From assembly GCF_003047105.1 (NCBI RefSeq), contig NZ_CP028475.1, positions 1,922,001 to 1,986,000 of the forward strand: a DNA stretch of 64,000 nucleotides. Reading direction: 5' to 3'. Under the pieces are notes generated by a model. That model was not told the DNA's origin, made no database searches, and saw nothing but the letters and a program-made list of their open reading frames with translations. This DNA comes from Celeribacter baekdonensis (GTDB lineage Bacteria; Pseudomonadota; Alphaproteobacteria; Rhodobacterales; Rhodobacteraceae). Both the position numbers and the translations under genes were made by a program. This document shows positions 29,979 to 40,237 of the stretch, one piece after another. Position 1 is the first letter of the stretch. Every line of letters begins with the position of its first letter.

Positions 29979-30047
29979 GACACGTCCTTTTCTCGAAGCG
30001 ACTGTGTTTGCTCTAAAGGCCCCGACTGCGGCGACCCTTTGATTAAG

Positions 30048-30075
30048 ATATGGGACTTGCAGCGCGAGCTTCAAG
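30048..30075 (-). promoter_or_regulatory. Sigma-32 (RpoH)-type promoter of hsp20
   Basis: On the minus strand CTTGAAG, a 14-base spacer and CCCATAT fit the heat-shock consensus CTTGAAA-N13-17-CCCCATNT with few mismatches. It lies 70 bp upstream of the hsp20 start, in a suitable place. Confidence 0.7.
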
Positions 30076-30188
30076 AGAGCGTCGCTGAGTGCTTTGAGTT
30101 TTGAAAAATTAGGAGTAGGGTTAAAACAGATCACGCCCCACCAATACCGGTGGCGAAAACCACCTGAAAAACAGATAGAGACAACGCG

Positions 30189-30407
30189 ATGAACGTGTCC
30201 AACCGAATGGATCATAACGACGTACTTCGGGTCAAACTGGAAGTGCTCAAACGCGAGCATCGCGATCTCGATGTCGCCATCGAAGCGATGCAGCTGACCG
30301 GCCACCTGGATGCCCTGCGGCTTCAGCGCATGAAAAAGCAAAAGCTGGCACTCAAGGACCGGATCGCCCTCATCGAAGATGAAATCACCCCGGATATCAT
30401 TGCCTAA
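30189..30407 (+). CDS. YdcH family protein (DUF465)
   Basis: A 72-residue all-helical protein: two helices with a heptad-like pattern (Leu-Arg-Val-Lys-Leu-Glu-Val-Leu, then Leu-Asp-Ala-Leu-Arg-Leu-Gln-Arg-Met-Lys-Lys-Gln-Lys-Leu-Ala-Leu), matching DUF465. YdcH proteins are small coiled-coil proteins of unknown role. It precedes purE by 114 bp and is divergent from hsp20. Confidence 0.88.
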   Translation: MNVSNRMDHNDVLRVKLEVLKREHRDLDVAIEAMQLTGHLDALRLQRMKKQKLALKDRIALIEDEITPDIIA

Positions 30408-30521
30408 AGTGCGGTGCTTTAAAGCGGTTGTGCCAAACGTCCCGTTGCGAAAAATCGGCTGCGCGTTATAAGGCGGACGAGTAAACCACATCGCGAACCT
30501 ATCTTCTGAGGGATCAATCAT

Positions 30522-31007
30522 ATGAGCGTCGACGTCGGCATCATCATGGGCAGCCAATCCGATTGGCCGACCATGAAACGCGCAGCGGAAATTCTGGACG
30601 AATTGGGCATCTCTTATGAGGCGAAGATCGTCTCCGCCCACCGCACGCCGGACCGGCTTTGGAGCTATGGCAAAGAGGCCGCAGGCCGCGGTCTCAAAGT
30701 GATCATTGCAGGCGCAGGGGGTGCCGCCCATTTGCCCGGCATGATGGCGTCAAAAACCCGCATCCCCGTGATCGGCGTGCCGGTGCAAACCCGTGCCTTG
30801 TCTGGGGTCGATAGCCTCTATTCCATCGTGCAAATGCCCAAAGGCTTCCCGGTTGCCACCATGGCGATTGGCGAAGCGGGCGCAGCCAATGCGGGCCTGA
30901 TGGCCGCTGGTATTTTGGCGATCACCGATGCGGATTTGGCCGGGCGTTTGGACACTTGGCGCGACACCCTCTCTGCCTCTATCCCGGATGAGCCCACGGA
31001 TGACTGA
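30522..31007 (+). CDS. purE: N5-carboxyaminoimidazole ribonucleotide mutase
   Basis: A 161-residue class I PurE that converts N5-CAIR to CAIR in purine synthesis. Visible are Met-Gly-Ser-Gln-Ser-Asp-Trp near 9, Ser-Ala-His-Arg-Thr-Pro near 39 and Gly-Ala-Gly-Gly-Ala-Ala-His-Leu near 67. GAGGGATC lies before the start. It overlaps purK by 8 bp, and the two products act in sequence. Confidence 0.97.
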   Translation: MSVDVGIIMGSQSDWPTMKRAAEILDELGISYEAKIVSAHRTPDRLWSYGKEAAGRGLKVIIAGAGGAAHLPGMMASKTRIPVIGVPVQTRALSGVDSLYSIVQMPKGFPVATMAIGEAGAANAGLMAAGILAITDADLAGRLDTWRDTLSASIPDEPTDD

Positions 31008-32082
31008 TGTGACCCCCCTCCCCTCTGGCGCAACCATCGGTATCTTGGGCGGTGGTCAATTGGGCCGCATGTTGTCGGTCGCCGCTTCCCGTCTGGGGTT
31101 CAAAACCTGCGTGTTCGAACCCGGCGGCGATTGCCCGGCCTCCCATGTCGCCAACTTCCATGTCCAGGCAGGCTACGACGATGTCGAGGCGTTGAAAAAA
31201 TTCGCCCAGTCCGTCGATGTCGTGACCTATGAGTTCGAAAACGTGCCGACATCGGCGCTTGATCTGATCGAATCCATCGTCCCGATCCGGCCGAACCGCA
31301 AAGCCTTGGCCGTGTCGCAAGACCGGTTGGCGGAAAAGGCGTTTTTGTCAGGTCTGGGCCTGACGGTTGCCCCTTTTGCCGCTGTCGATGACGCGGTCGA
31401 TTTGGCCGAAGCCATCGCAGAGATTGGCACCCCTGCCATCCTCAAAACCCGCCGCTTTGGCTATGACGGCAAAGGTCAGGCGCGGATCATGTCGCCCGAC
31501 GATGCGGCTCAGGCTTTGGCTGACATGGCAGGCGCTTCGGCGGTTTTGGAAGGCTTTGTCAGCTTTACCCATGAGGTGTCGGTGATTGCCGCGCGCGGTC
31601 AGGCGGGAGACATTTCCTGTTTTGATCCCGGTGAAAACGTACACACAAACGGCATTTTGCACACCACCACCGTGCCCGCACGCCTCTCCCCCGCCCAACG
31701 CACCGACGCTGTGCTTTTGGCCGCTAAAATTTTGAATGCGCTGGATTATGTCGGTGTCATGGGCGTTGAACTTTTTGTCACGCCGCAAGGGCTTGTGGTC
31801 AATGAGATCGCGCCCCGCGTGCACAATTCGGGCCATTGGACCCAAAACGGCTGTGTGATTGATCAGTTCGAACAACACATCCGCGCCGTGGTCGGTTGGC
31901 CCTTGGGCGACGGCATACGCCACTCAAATGTGGAGATGCTCAACCTCATTGGCGACGATGTGAACCGCATCCCCGAGCTTGCCAAAAACGGCGCGGTGGC
32001 GATCCATCTTTACGGCAAAGCGGATGCAAAACCGGGTCGCAAAATGGGCCATGTGAATACGATCAAAGGGCCTGCGGGTTAA
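31000..32082 (+). CDS. purK: N5-carboxyaminoimidazole ribonucleotide synthase
   Basis: A 360-residue ATP-grasp enzyme that carboxylates AIR with bicarbonate and ATP to N5-CAIR, the substrate of PurE. The N-terminal loop Gly-Gly-Gly-Gln-Leu-Gly-Arg-Met is near 17, the ATP-grasp lid [11 protein letters not shown] near 149, and the end motif [11 protein letters not shown] near 268. The start at Met-Thr-Asp-Val overlaps purE; Met at 30988 is an alternative. The stop is 5 bp from the convergent hydrolase gene. Confidence 0.96.
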   Translation: MTDVTPLPSGATIGILGGGQLGRMLSVAASRLGFKTCVFEPGGDCPASHVANFHVQAGYDDVEALKKFAQSVDVVTYEFENVPTSALDLIESIVPIRPNRKALAVSQDRLAEKAFLSGLGLTVAPFAAVDDAVDLAEAIAEIGTPAILKTRRFGYDGKGQARIMSPDDAAQALADMAGASAVLEGFVSFTHEVSVIAARGQAGDISCFDPGENVHTNGILHTTTVPARLSPAQRTDAVLLAAKILNALDYVGVMGVELFVTPQGLVVNEIAPRVHNSGHWTQNGCVIDQFEQHIRAVVGWPLGDGIRHSNVEMLNLIGDDVNRIPELAKNGAVAIHLYGKADAKPGRKMGHVNTIKGPAG

Positions 32083-32087
32083 GGCGT

Positions 32088-32924
32088 TCACTCACCCGCC
32101 AGTCGCCGTAGCGCCTCTGCAAAGCTCACATCCGCGACAAATGTCCCTGTGTCCAAGAAATTCAAAACCTGCACGATCACGCGCGGGTTTTGCATCATAA
32201 ATGTATGTGTAACAGGCAACGTCAGATGCGCTTTCATGCCCTCCACCTTGGTGCTCTCGATCGAGACTTTGCCATCATCCTCCCCCTCGACGATGGCGGA
32301 CAACAGTGGATTGAGCGACTGACTCCCCGCGATCACCCCGGTTTCAAATGGCAGGGGAGGAAGCGTGTCCGGCAGCCCGTTCGTGCCCAACTGTAGTCCG
32401 GCAGGCCCATTGGCGTCGACGAAAGCAGCGTTGGTTTCAAACATATCGACAATCTCAGAGCCATGATTGGGCGGGCCCATCATAACAACGCGCCCCCATT
32501 CCAGATCGGGATGGGCCTGCGCGAACACCCGCAACAGGATGCCGCCCATGGAATGGGTCACGACATTTGGGGGGACGCTCGGTCCAGAGGAGGTGCGACA
32601 GTCTTCGCGCGCGCTCAACAGAGCGGTTTCAGCCAAAATGTCGATTGGGGCCTGCCGCGACGGATAAGCGTGATTGATCACATAATAGCCCTCGCTTTTA
32701 AGCGCTTGCGCTAAAACAGCCATCGACGCATCGGTGCGTGCCAAACCATGCAGCAAAATCACACACCCTCGTACCCCGGATGAGGTGGACGGATCAGAGG
32801 CCTGCGCCCTGGCACCAAGGACAAGGCCGCACAGCCCCATCAGGACAGCCCAAAAGGATAACTTCAGACCATTGAGGCAGCGCACAGAGCCCAACCCATC
32901 CGCGTTAACTGATAAGGGTCTCAT
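32088..32924 (-). CDS. Exported alpha/beta hydrolase (lipase-like)
   Basis: A 278-residue precursor with a signal peptide (hydrophobic about 20-37, Ala-rich cleavage near 40). The oxyanion loop Leu-Leu-His-Gly-Leu is at 57-61 and the nucleophile Ser125 lies in Thr-His-Ser-Met-Gly-Gly. The likely acid lies after the Gly-Asp/Asp-Gly-Lys-Val stretch, and the final His is in Val-Thr-His-Thr-Phe-Met. It resembles triacylglycerol lipase-like esterases of the periplasm; the substrate is unknown. The start overlaps the end of the upstream acetyltransferase by 20 bp; a Met at 32942 is possible. Confidence 0.82.
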   Translation of the reverse strand: MRPLSVNADGLGSVRCLNGLKLSFWAVLMGLCGLVLGARAQASDPSTSSGVRGCVILLHGLARTDASMAVLAQALKSEGYYVINHAYPSRQAPIDILAETALLSAREDCRTSSGPSVPPNVVTHSMGGILLRVFAQAHPDLEWGRVVMMGPPNHGSEIVDMFETNAAFVDANGPAGLQLGTNGLPDTLPPLPFETGVIAGSQSLNPLLSAIVEGEDDGKVSIESTKVEGMKAHLTLPVTHTFMMQNPRVIVQVLNFLDTGTFVADVSFAEALRRLAGE

Positions 32925-33405
32925 TGAGACGCGTGTAGGCATTGGGGTAAATCAACCGCTCAGATTGCATCCCGGTGCCCGGCGTAATCGGATAGAGCGA
33001 CGTGTATTCGGAGGCAAACGGTGTTTCCAAACGCGACGCGGCCAGCGTAGAAAACCCAACCCGGTGGAAATAGGCCGGATCCCCGACAACGACCACGGCT
33101 TTGGCCCCTTCGCGCTTGGCATGGTTCATGCCACGGGTCACCAATTCGCGGCCCATCCCGCGTTTGTGACGGTTGGGCGACACCGCCAAAATCGACAGCG
33201 CCCACCAATCTTGCGGCACGATCATGCGTGCGCAGCAAATATAACCAATGATCCGCCCATCTTCGACCGCCACGCGTTCCATCGCGACCGCGTCTTCCTG
33301 ACGCAATGCCAGAGCAAAACGGTACATCTCCGGGCCGCCGAAAGTGCCGTCCAGCAAGATGGACAGCGGCAGATCATCGTCAGAGGTCAGCGGGCGTAAA
33401 AACAT
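32905..33405 (-). CDS. GNAT family N-acetyltransferase
   Basis: A 166-residue acetyltransferase with the acetyl-CoA loop Arg-His-Lys-Arg-Gly-Met-Gly-Arg-Glu-Leu near 87-96 and the Gly-Asp-Pro-Ala-Tyr-Phe-His-Arg-Val-Gly-Phe motif near 120, which marks the YhbS-like (COG3153) group. A second gene of the same group lies at 38256. The open frame extends to 33468; Met-Phe-Leu-Arg at 33405 is the likely start. The substrate is unknown. It is probably co-transcribed with the hydrolase downstream. Confidence 0.85.
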   Translation of the reverse strand: MFLRPLTSDDDLPLSILLDGTFGGPEMYRFALALRQEDAVAMERVAVEDGRIIGYICCARMIVPQDWWALSILAVSPNRHKRGMGRELVTRGMNHAKREGAKAVVVVGDPAYFHRVGFSTLAASRLETPFASEYTSLYPITPGTGMQSERLIYPNAYTRLNETLIS

Positions 33406-33604
33406 ATCTACTTCTCTAAATGGGGCATGAAAACTGTGCCGAGCGAACGAGGGGCTTGCAAGCGACAACTGACATAGCCCTGTAAAATCATAGGATTGAG
33501 GCGAATATGTTGTTTTTCTGAGCAGGGGTGGTGCGACATATGGCGATGCGCATATTTTACGCGCTAAATCGCGCGCGCTCTGTTGAACCCGTACCGATCA
33601 ACCC

Positions 33605-33632
33605 AAAAAAGGGCCGCCCGAAAGCGACCCTT
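33605..33632 (-). terminator. Intrinsic terminator of groESL
   Basis: On the minus strand AAGGGTCGC and GCGGCCCTT pair over about ten positions (with G-T wobbles), followed by TTTT. It lies 50 bp after the groEL stop. Confidence 0.8.
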
Positions 33633-33683
33633 AAATGATTTAGCGATTGGGCTGATGCCAAGCGATTTCCGAGTGGAAATCTC

Positions 33684-35345
<1,662 letters not shown>

Positions 35346-35372
35346 TCAGGTGAAAGGAAAAGGGGGACGATC

Positions 35373-35660
35373 TCAGGCGATGATGCCGAGAATGTCCGAC
35401 TCTTTCATGATGAGCAGCTCTTCGCCCTCAACGGTGATTTCGGTGCCGGACCATTTGCCGAACAGAACGATGTCACCCGCTTTGACGGAGGGCGCGATCA
35501 ATTCGCCACTGTCTTTGCGTGCGCCTTCACCAACGGAGACGATTTCGCCTTCGGCCGGTTTTTCTTTGGCGCTATCGGGGATGATCAGACCGCCCTTGGT
35601 TTTTTCATCGCCTTCAACGCGACGAACTACAACGCGGTCATGCAGCGGTTTAAATGCCAT
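35373..35660 (-). CDS. groES: Co-chaperonin GroES
   Basis: A 95-residue 10-kDa lid of the GroEL cavity: [10 protein letters not shown] near the start, the mobile loop [11 protein letters not shown] near 20-30, and Leu-Phe-Gly-Lys-Trp-Ser-Gly-Thr-Glu near 66. The frame opens at 35735, inside the control region, so the start at 35660 is certain from the family N-terminus and the GGGAG before it. Confidence 0.98.
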   Translation of the reverse strand: MAFKPLHDRVVVRRVEGDEKTKGGLIIPDSAKEKPAEGEIVSVGEGARKDSGELIAPSVKAGDIVLFGKWSGTEITVEGEELLIMKESDILGIIA

Positions 35661-35728
35661 CTTCGAGGCTCCCTTGCTCAAAGTTTCTGTTTTCGTCCAC
35701 CCTCTGCGAGGGCGGGGTAAATCAATCG

Positions 35729-35755
35729 TTAGCACTCACCTCAGGAGAGTGACAA
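35729..35755 (-). promoter_or_regulatory. CIRCE element (HrcA operator)
   Basis: TTAGCACTC, a 9-base spacer and GAGTGACAA match the CIRCE consensus TTAGCACTC-N9-GAGTGCTAA except for two bases in the right arm. It lies between the promoter and the groES start. HrcA repression is inferred. Confidence 0.92.
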
Positions 35756-35762
35756 CGACGCA

Positions 35763-35791
35763 TAGTTAGGAAAGAGGCGGGAGTGAGTCAA
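35763..35791 (-). promoter_or_regulatory. Sigma-70 promoter of groESL
   Basis: On the minus strand TTGACT, a 17-base spacer and TAACTA form a near-consensus promoter. The expected start of transcription falls at the edge of CIRCE, so HrcA would block initiation or early elongation. Confidence 0.8.
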
Positions 35792-35883
35792 CAGGGGAGA
35801 GGGGGAAAAATTTGCTGCGGTGTGGCGGGGCTTCACGCGCGAAACGACTGAAACAGTAGCCTGGGAAACAGTTCGTTTGGCGC

Positions 35884-36312
35884 TCATTTCCATTCACGCC
35901 TGATACCCTCAAAATTGTCTGAAAGATGATATCGCACAACTTCCCAACCGAATTCGACATTCACGGCATCCAAGCCAAGAAATATGAAGTGCCCATCGGA
36001 AGCTTGAAATGCGACCATTTCTGAAATGAAGCGCTCGGAAATATGATCCGACATCAATGTAGAACATGCTGCAAACCCTTCTGGGAAGGCCTCCTGCAGT
36101 GCTGCAATAACGTTGAGAAGATCTGTTGATTCACTTTCAGAAGGTGATACCACCTTTGCAAGCTGCTTGAGCACCTCGAAGTGGCCTGAAGCGAAGGACG
36201 TTTTGATCTCCTCCAGAAGTGGCAAGGGGTCTTCAAGCTGATTGCAGACGACATCTGACATTGCCATTTGCGGGAAACTCAAGAGGAAAACAGCGGGCAG
36301 AATGAAACGCAT
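35884..36312 (-). CDS. Predicted exported protein, function unknown
   Basis: A 142-residue precursor with a clear signal peptide: Met-Arg-Phe, a hydrophobic stretch to about 14, and Ala-Met-Ser-Asp at the likely cleavage site near 19. The mature part is acidic and helical with two cysteines (near 23 and 82), which may form a disulfide. I do not recognise the family. The base composition is more AT-rich than the neighbours, which may mean transfer. Met at 36312 was chosen over 36402 for the signal peptide. Confidence 0.6.
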   Translation of the reverse strand: MRFILPAVFLLSFPQMAMSDVVCNQLEDPLPLLEEIKTSFASGHFEVLKQLAKVVSPSESESTDLLNVIAALQEAFPEGFAACSTLMSDHISERFISEMVAFQASDGHFIFLGLDAVNVEFGWEVVRYHLSDNFEGIRREWK

Positions 36313-36457
36313 AGAAATCAAACCTTTTGGTCGTATCGGCGAAGGACGATAAGTCCGTTGCCACCCTAGGCCAGTGCACCGATAAGACACAAGTCGTTCC
36401 ACCGGCTGTCACGTCCAAAGGACAGAAGAAAAGCCCTTTGATCAGTCTTCGCGCGGG

Positions 36458-37102
36458 TTATTCCAACACCCCATAAACCCCAACCCCAACCTTCTCGAAC
36501 CACCCATAATGATTGTCCCACATCATCCGGGTGGCGTGCTTCACACCAGTCGCCTTCGCCACCTCCGCGCCCTTCGACGGCCCGTGCTCCAGCAAATACG
36601 CCCGGCATTTCTCCGCGCCCTGACGGTAGGCGGTCACGCGGCCACCGGCTTTTGAGCCGCCCAGATTGGGGTCGCCCTCCCGGCGCGCGAACTCGGCCAA
36701 GAGCTTTTCCGTTTTCGCCTTGTTCTTGCGCGGGATGAACGGGCGCGGGTCGTGGTGCACCTGCACCGAACTCTCCGCCACATTCACAGAAATCACCCCG
36801 AGCCCCAGCCGCTTACACAGCCCAAGGTTCCCCTTGAACATCCGCCACCCCGCCTTGCCCTTCCACCGCGGCACGGCGAGGTAGACCTGATCGGTCAGGG
36901 CCTGACGGGCAATCCCCTGTTGCAACAGAATCAGAGAAAAGCCGGTCTTCAACTCGATGATCACCGGCGCCTCGCCTGGTTTCACCGCCATCACATCGGC
37001 GTCTTTGACCTCGGCTTTCACGTCATACCCAAGCCCCTCGAAATGGGCTTTGACGGGGAGGTACAGGTCGGTTTCCAAAAGAGAGGGGCGCGGGGATTTC
37101 AT
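36458..37102 (-). CDS. DUF2161 protein, PD-(D/E)XK-like fold
   Basis: A 214-residue protein of the DUF2161 family, sometimes named a putative phosphodiesterase. The first half reads like a PD-(D/E)XK nuclease core: Glu31, Asp36 and, after a short loop, Glu50-Leu-Lys52 on a hydrophobic strand. The second half is basic and ends with a winged-helix-like segment (Lys-Gly-Ala-Glu-Val-Ala-Lys-Ala-Thr-Gly-Val). DNA or RNA cleavage is therefore plausible but untested. The start at Met-Lys-Ser-Pro follows no strong ribosome site. No partner genes suggest a defence locus. Confidence 0.75.
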   Translation of the reverse strand: MKSPRPSLLETDLYLPVKAHFEGLGYDVKAEVKDADVMAVKPGEAPVIIELKTGFSLILLQQGIARQALTDQVYLAVPRWKGKAGWRMFKGNLGLCKRLGLGVISVNVAESSVQVHHDPRPFIPRKNKAKTEKLLAEFARREGDPNLGGSKAGGRVTAYRQGAEKCRAYLLEHGPSKGAEVAKATGVKHATRMMWDNHYGWFEKVGVGVYGVLE

Positions 37103-37272
37103 AGCCCAAGTGATACCGGGATCACGCCTGCGCGCCAAGCCCGAAGACGTGCCTGAGGACGCGCACCCCTGTGAGCGCTCACGGGGACGTCTAAGGCGTG
37201 ACAAGCCATGCTGCACCGCCTATAAGGACCGCGAAATCGCCAATATCCTCACGTTATCTATGGGACACACAC

Positions 37273-38193
37273 ATGACAACGCTCGTTTTCGGCCACAAAT
37301 CTCCTGACACAGATTCCACCGGTTCCCCGCTCATCTGGGCATGGTACCTGAACGAAGTGAAAGGCGTGGACGCCAAGGCTGTGCTGTTGGGTACGCCGAA
37401 CACCGAGGCCGCTTTTGTGGTCGAAAAATGGGGCTTTGAAACGCCCGAAATCATTTCTGAGGTTGCAGAAGGCCAAGACGTTGTCATCGTCGACACCAAC
37501 AACCCGGCCGAATTGCCGGACGCGATCAACGACGCCAATGTCGTCGCGATCATCGACCACCACAAACTCGTGGGCGGCCTTGAAACCAAAGGTCCGATCG
37601 ACATCACCATCCGTCCGCTCGCCTGCACCGCGACCATCATGTATGATCTGATGGGCGATGACGCCGCCAAAATGCCGGATAACATCAAAGGCGCGATGCT
37701 GTCTTGCATCCTGTCCGACACGTTGGAATTCCGGTCGCCAACCACCACGGACGTGGACAAAGCCTTGGCTGAAAAACTGGCCTCTGAGCTGAACATCAAC
37801 TTGGGCCAATACGCCTCTGAAATGTTCGAAGCCAAATCCGACGTCTCCGCCTTTTCTGATGCCGAACTGATCCGCATGGACAGCAAAGAATACGCCGTCG
37901 AAGGCACCAAATTCCGCGTCTCCGTGTTGGAAACCACCGCGCCGAAAATCGTGCTGGACCGCAAGGCGAGCCTGTTGGCTTCCATGGTTGATGTCGCCAA
38001 GGAAGACGGCGTGGATCATGTGCTGTTGTTCGTGGTCGATATTCTGAATGAAGAAGCCACGATGTTCGTACAAAACGATCTGGTCAAAACCGTGGCCGAG
38101 AAATCCTTTGGTGCCACGGTCGCGGGCGACTCTGTTGTGTTGCCGGGCATCATGTCCCGCAAAAAACAGATCATTCCGAACCTGAAACTGTAA
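37273..38193 (+). CDS. ppaC: Manganese-dependent inorganic pyrophosphatase (class II)
   Basis: A 306-residue DHH-family enzyme that hydrolyses pyrophosphate to phosphate. Motifs: Phe-Gly-His-Lys-Ser-Pro-Asp-Thr-Asp near 6-14, Val-Asp-Thr-Asn near 75, Ile-Ile-Asp-His-His-Lys near 96-101 and the DHHA2 domain ending with Ser-Arg-Lys-Lys-Gln. The ORF begins at 37198, but Met-Thr-Thr-Leu-Val-Phe-Gly-His at 37273 is the family start. A strong terminator follows 15 bp after the stop. Confidence 0.96.
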   Translation: MTTLVFGHKSPDTDSTGSPLIWAWYLNEVKGVDAKAVLLGTPNTEAAFVVEKWGFETPEIISEVAEGQDVVIVDTNNPAELPDAINDANVVAIIDHHKLVGGLETKGPIDITIRPLACTATIMYDLMGDDAAKMPDNIKGAMLSCILSDTLEFRSPTTTDVDKALAEKLASELNINLGQYASEMFEAKSDVSAFSDAELIRMDSKEYAVEGTKFRVSVLETTAPKIVLDRKASLLASMVDVAKEDGVDHVLLFVVDILNEEATMFVQNDLVKTVAEKSFGATVAGDSVVLPGIMSRKKQIIPNLKL

Positions 38194-38208
38194 TCCAAGC
38201 TGTAGTCC

Positions 38209-38238
38209 AAAGGCCCGCCCAATCCGGCGGGCCTTTTT
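38209..38238 (+). terminator. Intrinsic terminator of ppaC
   Basis: A perfect 11-bp stem AAAGGCCCGCC/GGCGGGCCTTT with a six-base loop and TT after it. The next gene's ribosome site begins a few bases downstream. Confidence 0.92.
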
Positions 38239-38255
38239 CGTTTGAGGAGCCGTTC

Positions 38256-38735
38256 ATGGCGACACGCCCGGATTTCATGCGCGAACTGAAACGCGGCGAA
38301 GAAGACGAAGTCTCCGCCCTTTTGACCGCAGCTTTTGGTCAAAAAGACGAGGCCGAACTGGTCGATGATCTGCGCAAAAGCCGCGCGATCGCGGGCGAAA
38401 TGGTCCTGCCCTCCTCCGAGGGGATTGTCGGGTATGCTGCGCTCTCAAACATGATCTCGCCCAAAGGCTGGCTCTGCCTCGCCCCGGTGGCGATCCGCCC
38501 CGACCTACAACGTCACGGCCATGGTCGGCGCCTTGTTGGCATGATTTCTCAATGGGCGGTGATGAGCGGCAACAGTTTGGTCGTCTTGGGCGATCCGGCG
38601 TTTTACTCCCGCTGCGACTTTGCTCTGATCCCGGATGGCTTCGCCTCCCCCTATCCAACGCGTCACACCCTGATCGCAGGCCCGGCAAAGACGAAAACTC
38701 CGGTGCTGATCTACCCCAAAGCCTTTGGAACCTAA
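38256..38735 (+). CDS. GNAT family N-acetyltransferase (YhbS-like)
   Basis: A 159-residue acetyltransferase. The acetyl-CoA loop Leu-Gln-Arg-His-Gly-His-Gly-Arg-Arg-Leu is near 83-92, and Leu-Gly-Asp-Pro-Ala-Phe-Tyr-Ser-Arg-Cys-Asp-Phe near 110-121 is the same motif as in the gene at 32905, making them paralogues. GAGGAG precedes the start. The substrate is unknown. It is followed after one base by a small membrane protein gene. Confidence 0.87.
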   Translation: MATRPDFMRELKRGEEDEVSALLTAAFGQKDEAELVDDLRKSRAIAGEMVLPSSEGIVGYAALSNMISPKGWLCLAPVAIRPDLQRHGHGRRLVGMISQWAVMSGNSLVVLGDPAFYSRCDFALIPDGFASPYPTRHTLIAGPAKTKTPVLIYPKAFGT

Positions 38736-38736
38736 C

Positions 38737-39117
38737 ATGCTCAGCTTTCAACACCTGTCACGCATCACGGCCATCCTCTGCTTTGTCTTAGCCGTTGCGA
38801 TTTTCACAACGCCCGGCCTGTTTTTCTGGCTGTTTCACCTTGACCCCGCCACCTCCGGCGCGGTGATGGCACGTCGGGCGGCCGTCCTGTTCCTTGCCCC
38901 CGGCCTGTTGCTTTGGGGCCTGAAAGACATTGCCAAATCCAACGCCGCGCGCCGCGCCATTGCCAAAGCCATGGCGGTGACGATGCTGGCGCTGAGCCTG
39001 CTTGGGATGAGCGAACTCGCCCTTGGCCGGGTTGGACCCGGCATTGGGCTGACAGTGGCCACTGAGGCGCTGTTATTTTGGCTCTGGTATAAAATGTTCC
39101 AATCGCCCGAAGACTGA
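38737..39117 (+). CDS. Small integral membrane protein, function unknown
   Basis: A 126-residue protein with four hydrophobic segments (about 9-31, 44-63, 76-94 and 103-122) and short basic loops (Lys-Asp-Ile-Ala-Lys, Arg-Arg-Ala-Ile-Ala-Lys). I do not recognise the family. The start at 38737 directly follows the upstream stop; a Met at 38725 would overlap. Co-transcription with the acetyltransferase is likely. Confidence 0.65.
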   Translation: MLSFQHLSRITAILCFVLAVAIFTTPGLFFWLFHLDPATSGAVMARRAAVLFLAPGLLLWGLKDIAKSNAARRAIAKAMAVTMLALSLLGMSELALGRVGPGIGLTVATEALLFWLWYKMFQSPED

Positions 39118-39182
39118 CGTCGCCCCTCCCCTTTTCGCCCCAATCGTCTATATCAAAGGCGACCCAAACTTCAGAGGCCCCC

Positions 39183-40058
39183 ATGACCCGCTTGATCCAA
39201 ACGCTCTCCGAGATCTCTACCAATTACGACGCGCTGTTCGTTGATCTGTGGGGCTGCGTCCACAATGGCGAGACCGCCTACCCCGAGGCCTGCGCGGCGC
39301 TGCAAGCGTACCGTCAAACCGGTGGCAAAGTGGTTCTGGTTACCAATTCGCCGCGGCCTTGGCGCTCGGTTGCGATCCAAATCAAAGAGTTCGGCGTGCC
39401 GGATGACGCCTATGATGCCATCGCCACCTCCGGCGATTCAGCGCGTTTGGCGATGTATCTGGGCGTTGTCGGACAAAAGGTGCATCACATCGGCGACATG
39501 TTCAAAGATGATTTTATGCAGCCGATGGACATCGTCATGGAAGAGGCGCTTGAGATCACCGAAGTGCCGCTGAAAGAGGCGGAGGGCATCGTCTGCTCCG
39601 GCCCTGAGGACCCTCTGGCCGATCCCGAAGAGTATCGCGGCACCTTCCTCTATGCCAAACAAAAGGGCATGAAACTGCTCTGTGCCAATCCTGATATTGT
39701 TGTGGATCGTGGCGAGATTCGGGAATGGTGCGCCGGGGCTTTGGCCGCACTTTATACCGAAATGGGCGGTGAGAGCCTCTATTTCGGCAAACCGCACCCG
39801 CCGATCTATGATCTGGCCCGGCGGCGCCTCTCCCGTCTCGTCGAGGTTGAGGACGCGCGCATCCTGTGCATTGGCGATGGCATCGGGACCGACGTCATGG
39901 GTGGCATTGGCGAGGGCTTGGACGTGCTGTTCATCACCGGCGGTTTGGCGGCCAAAGAATTCGGCCCCGATCCGGTCAACCCAGACCCTGCCCGGTTGAA
40001 AATGTGGCTCTCCGAGCAAAATCTGGCTCCGACGGCTGCGATTTCTTTCCTGCGCTAA
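39183..40058 (+). CDS. HAD-IIA hydrolase (TIGR01459 family)
   Basis: A 291-residue NagD-like phosphatase. HAD motif I is Leu-Phe-Val-Asp-Leu-Trp-Gly near 17-23 (nucleophile Asp20), motif II Val-Thr-Asn-Ser near 53, motif III Lys-Pro near 201 and motif IV Ile-Gly-Asp-Gly-Ile-Gly-Thr-Asp near 225. TIGR01459 members occur mainly in alphaproteobacteria; their substrate is unknown to me. AGAGG lies before the ATG. It precedes the MaoC and ribF genes. Confidence 0.9.
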   Translation: MTRLIQTLSEISTNYDALFVDLWGCVHNGETAYPEACAALQAYRQTGGKVVLVTNSPRPWRSVAIQIKEFGVPDDAYDAIATSGDSARLAMYLGVVGQKVHHIGDMFKDDFMQPMDIVMEEALEITEVPLKEAEGIVCSGPEDPLADPEEYRGTFLYAKQKGMKLLCANPDIVVDRGEIREWCAGALAALYTEMGGESLYFGKPHPPIYDLARRRLSRLVEVEDARILCIGDGIGTDVMGGIGEGLDVLFITGGLAAKEFGPDPVNPDPARLKMWLSEQNLAPTAAISFLR

Positions 40059-40187
40059 GCGGCTGTGGCGTGGCAAACAAGCCGCGCCACACCTCAAACT
40101 GCCTCAAAAGAGAGACATGTTGTGCGAAATATATTTACGCAGGACGCTATATTTTGGTTTTTTTCTTTCGCGCAATATTGTTTCGTT

Positions 40188-40215
40188 TATAATTTCGGTC
40201 TATGCTGCACTGCAA
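40188..40215 (+). promoter_or_regulatory. Perfect -10 box and downstream palindrome before the MaoC gene
   Basis: TATAAT at 40188-40193 lies in a strongly AT-rich stretch, rare in this window, though no good -35 box is seen at the right spacing. GCTGCACTGCAA at 40204-40215 lies just after it, where a repressor could block transcription. The same 12 bases, inverted, lie before the helicase gene at 14665. Confidence 0.5.
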
Positions 40216-40237
40216 CACAGCGAAGGATTCGGAGATC

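Noticed and set aside
29979..30731. N-terminal extension of the hsp20 frame to 388 codons
   Set aside because: The frame passes through the RpoH-type promoter and antisense to YdcH and purE; Met at 29978 has a good ribosome site and the family start.
40117..40237. Start of the MaoC gene at ATG 40117
   Set aside because: The extra residues are hydrophobic and unrelated to the family, and the segment contains the TATAAT promoter.
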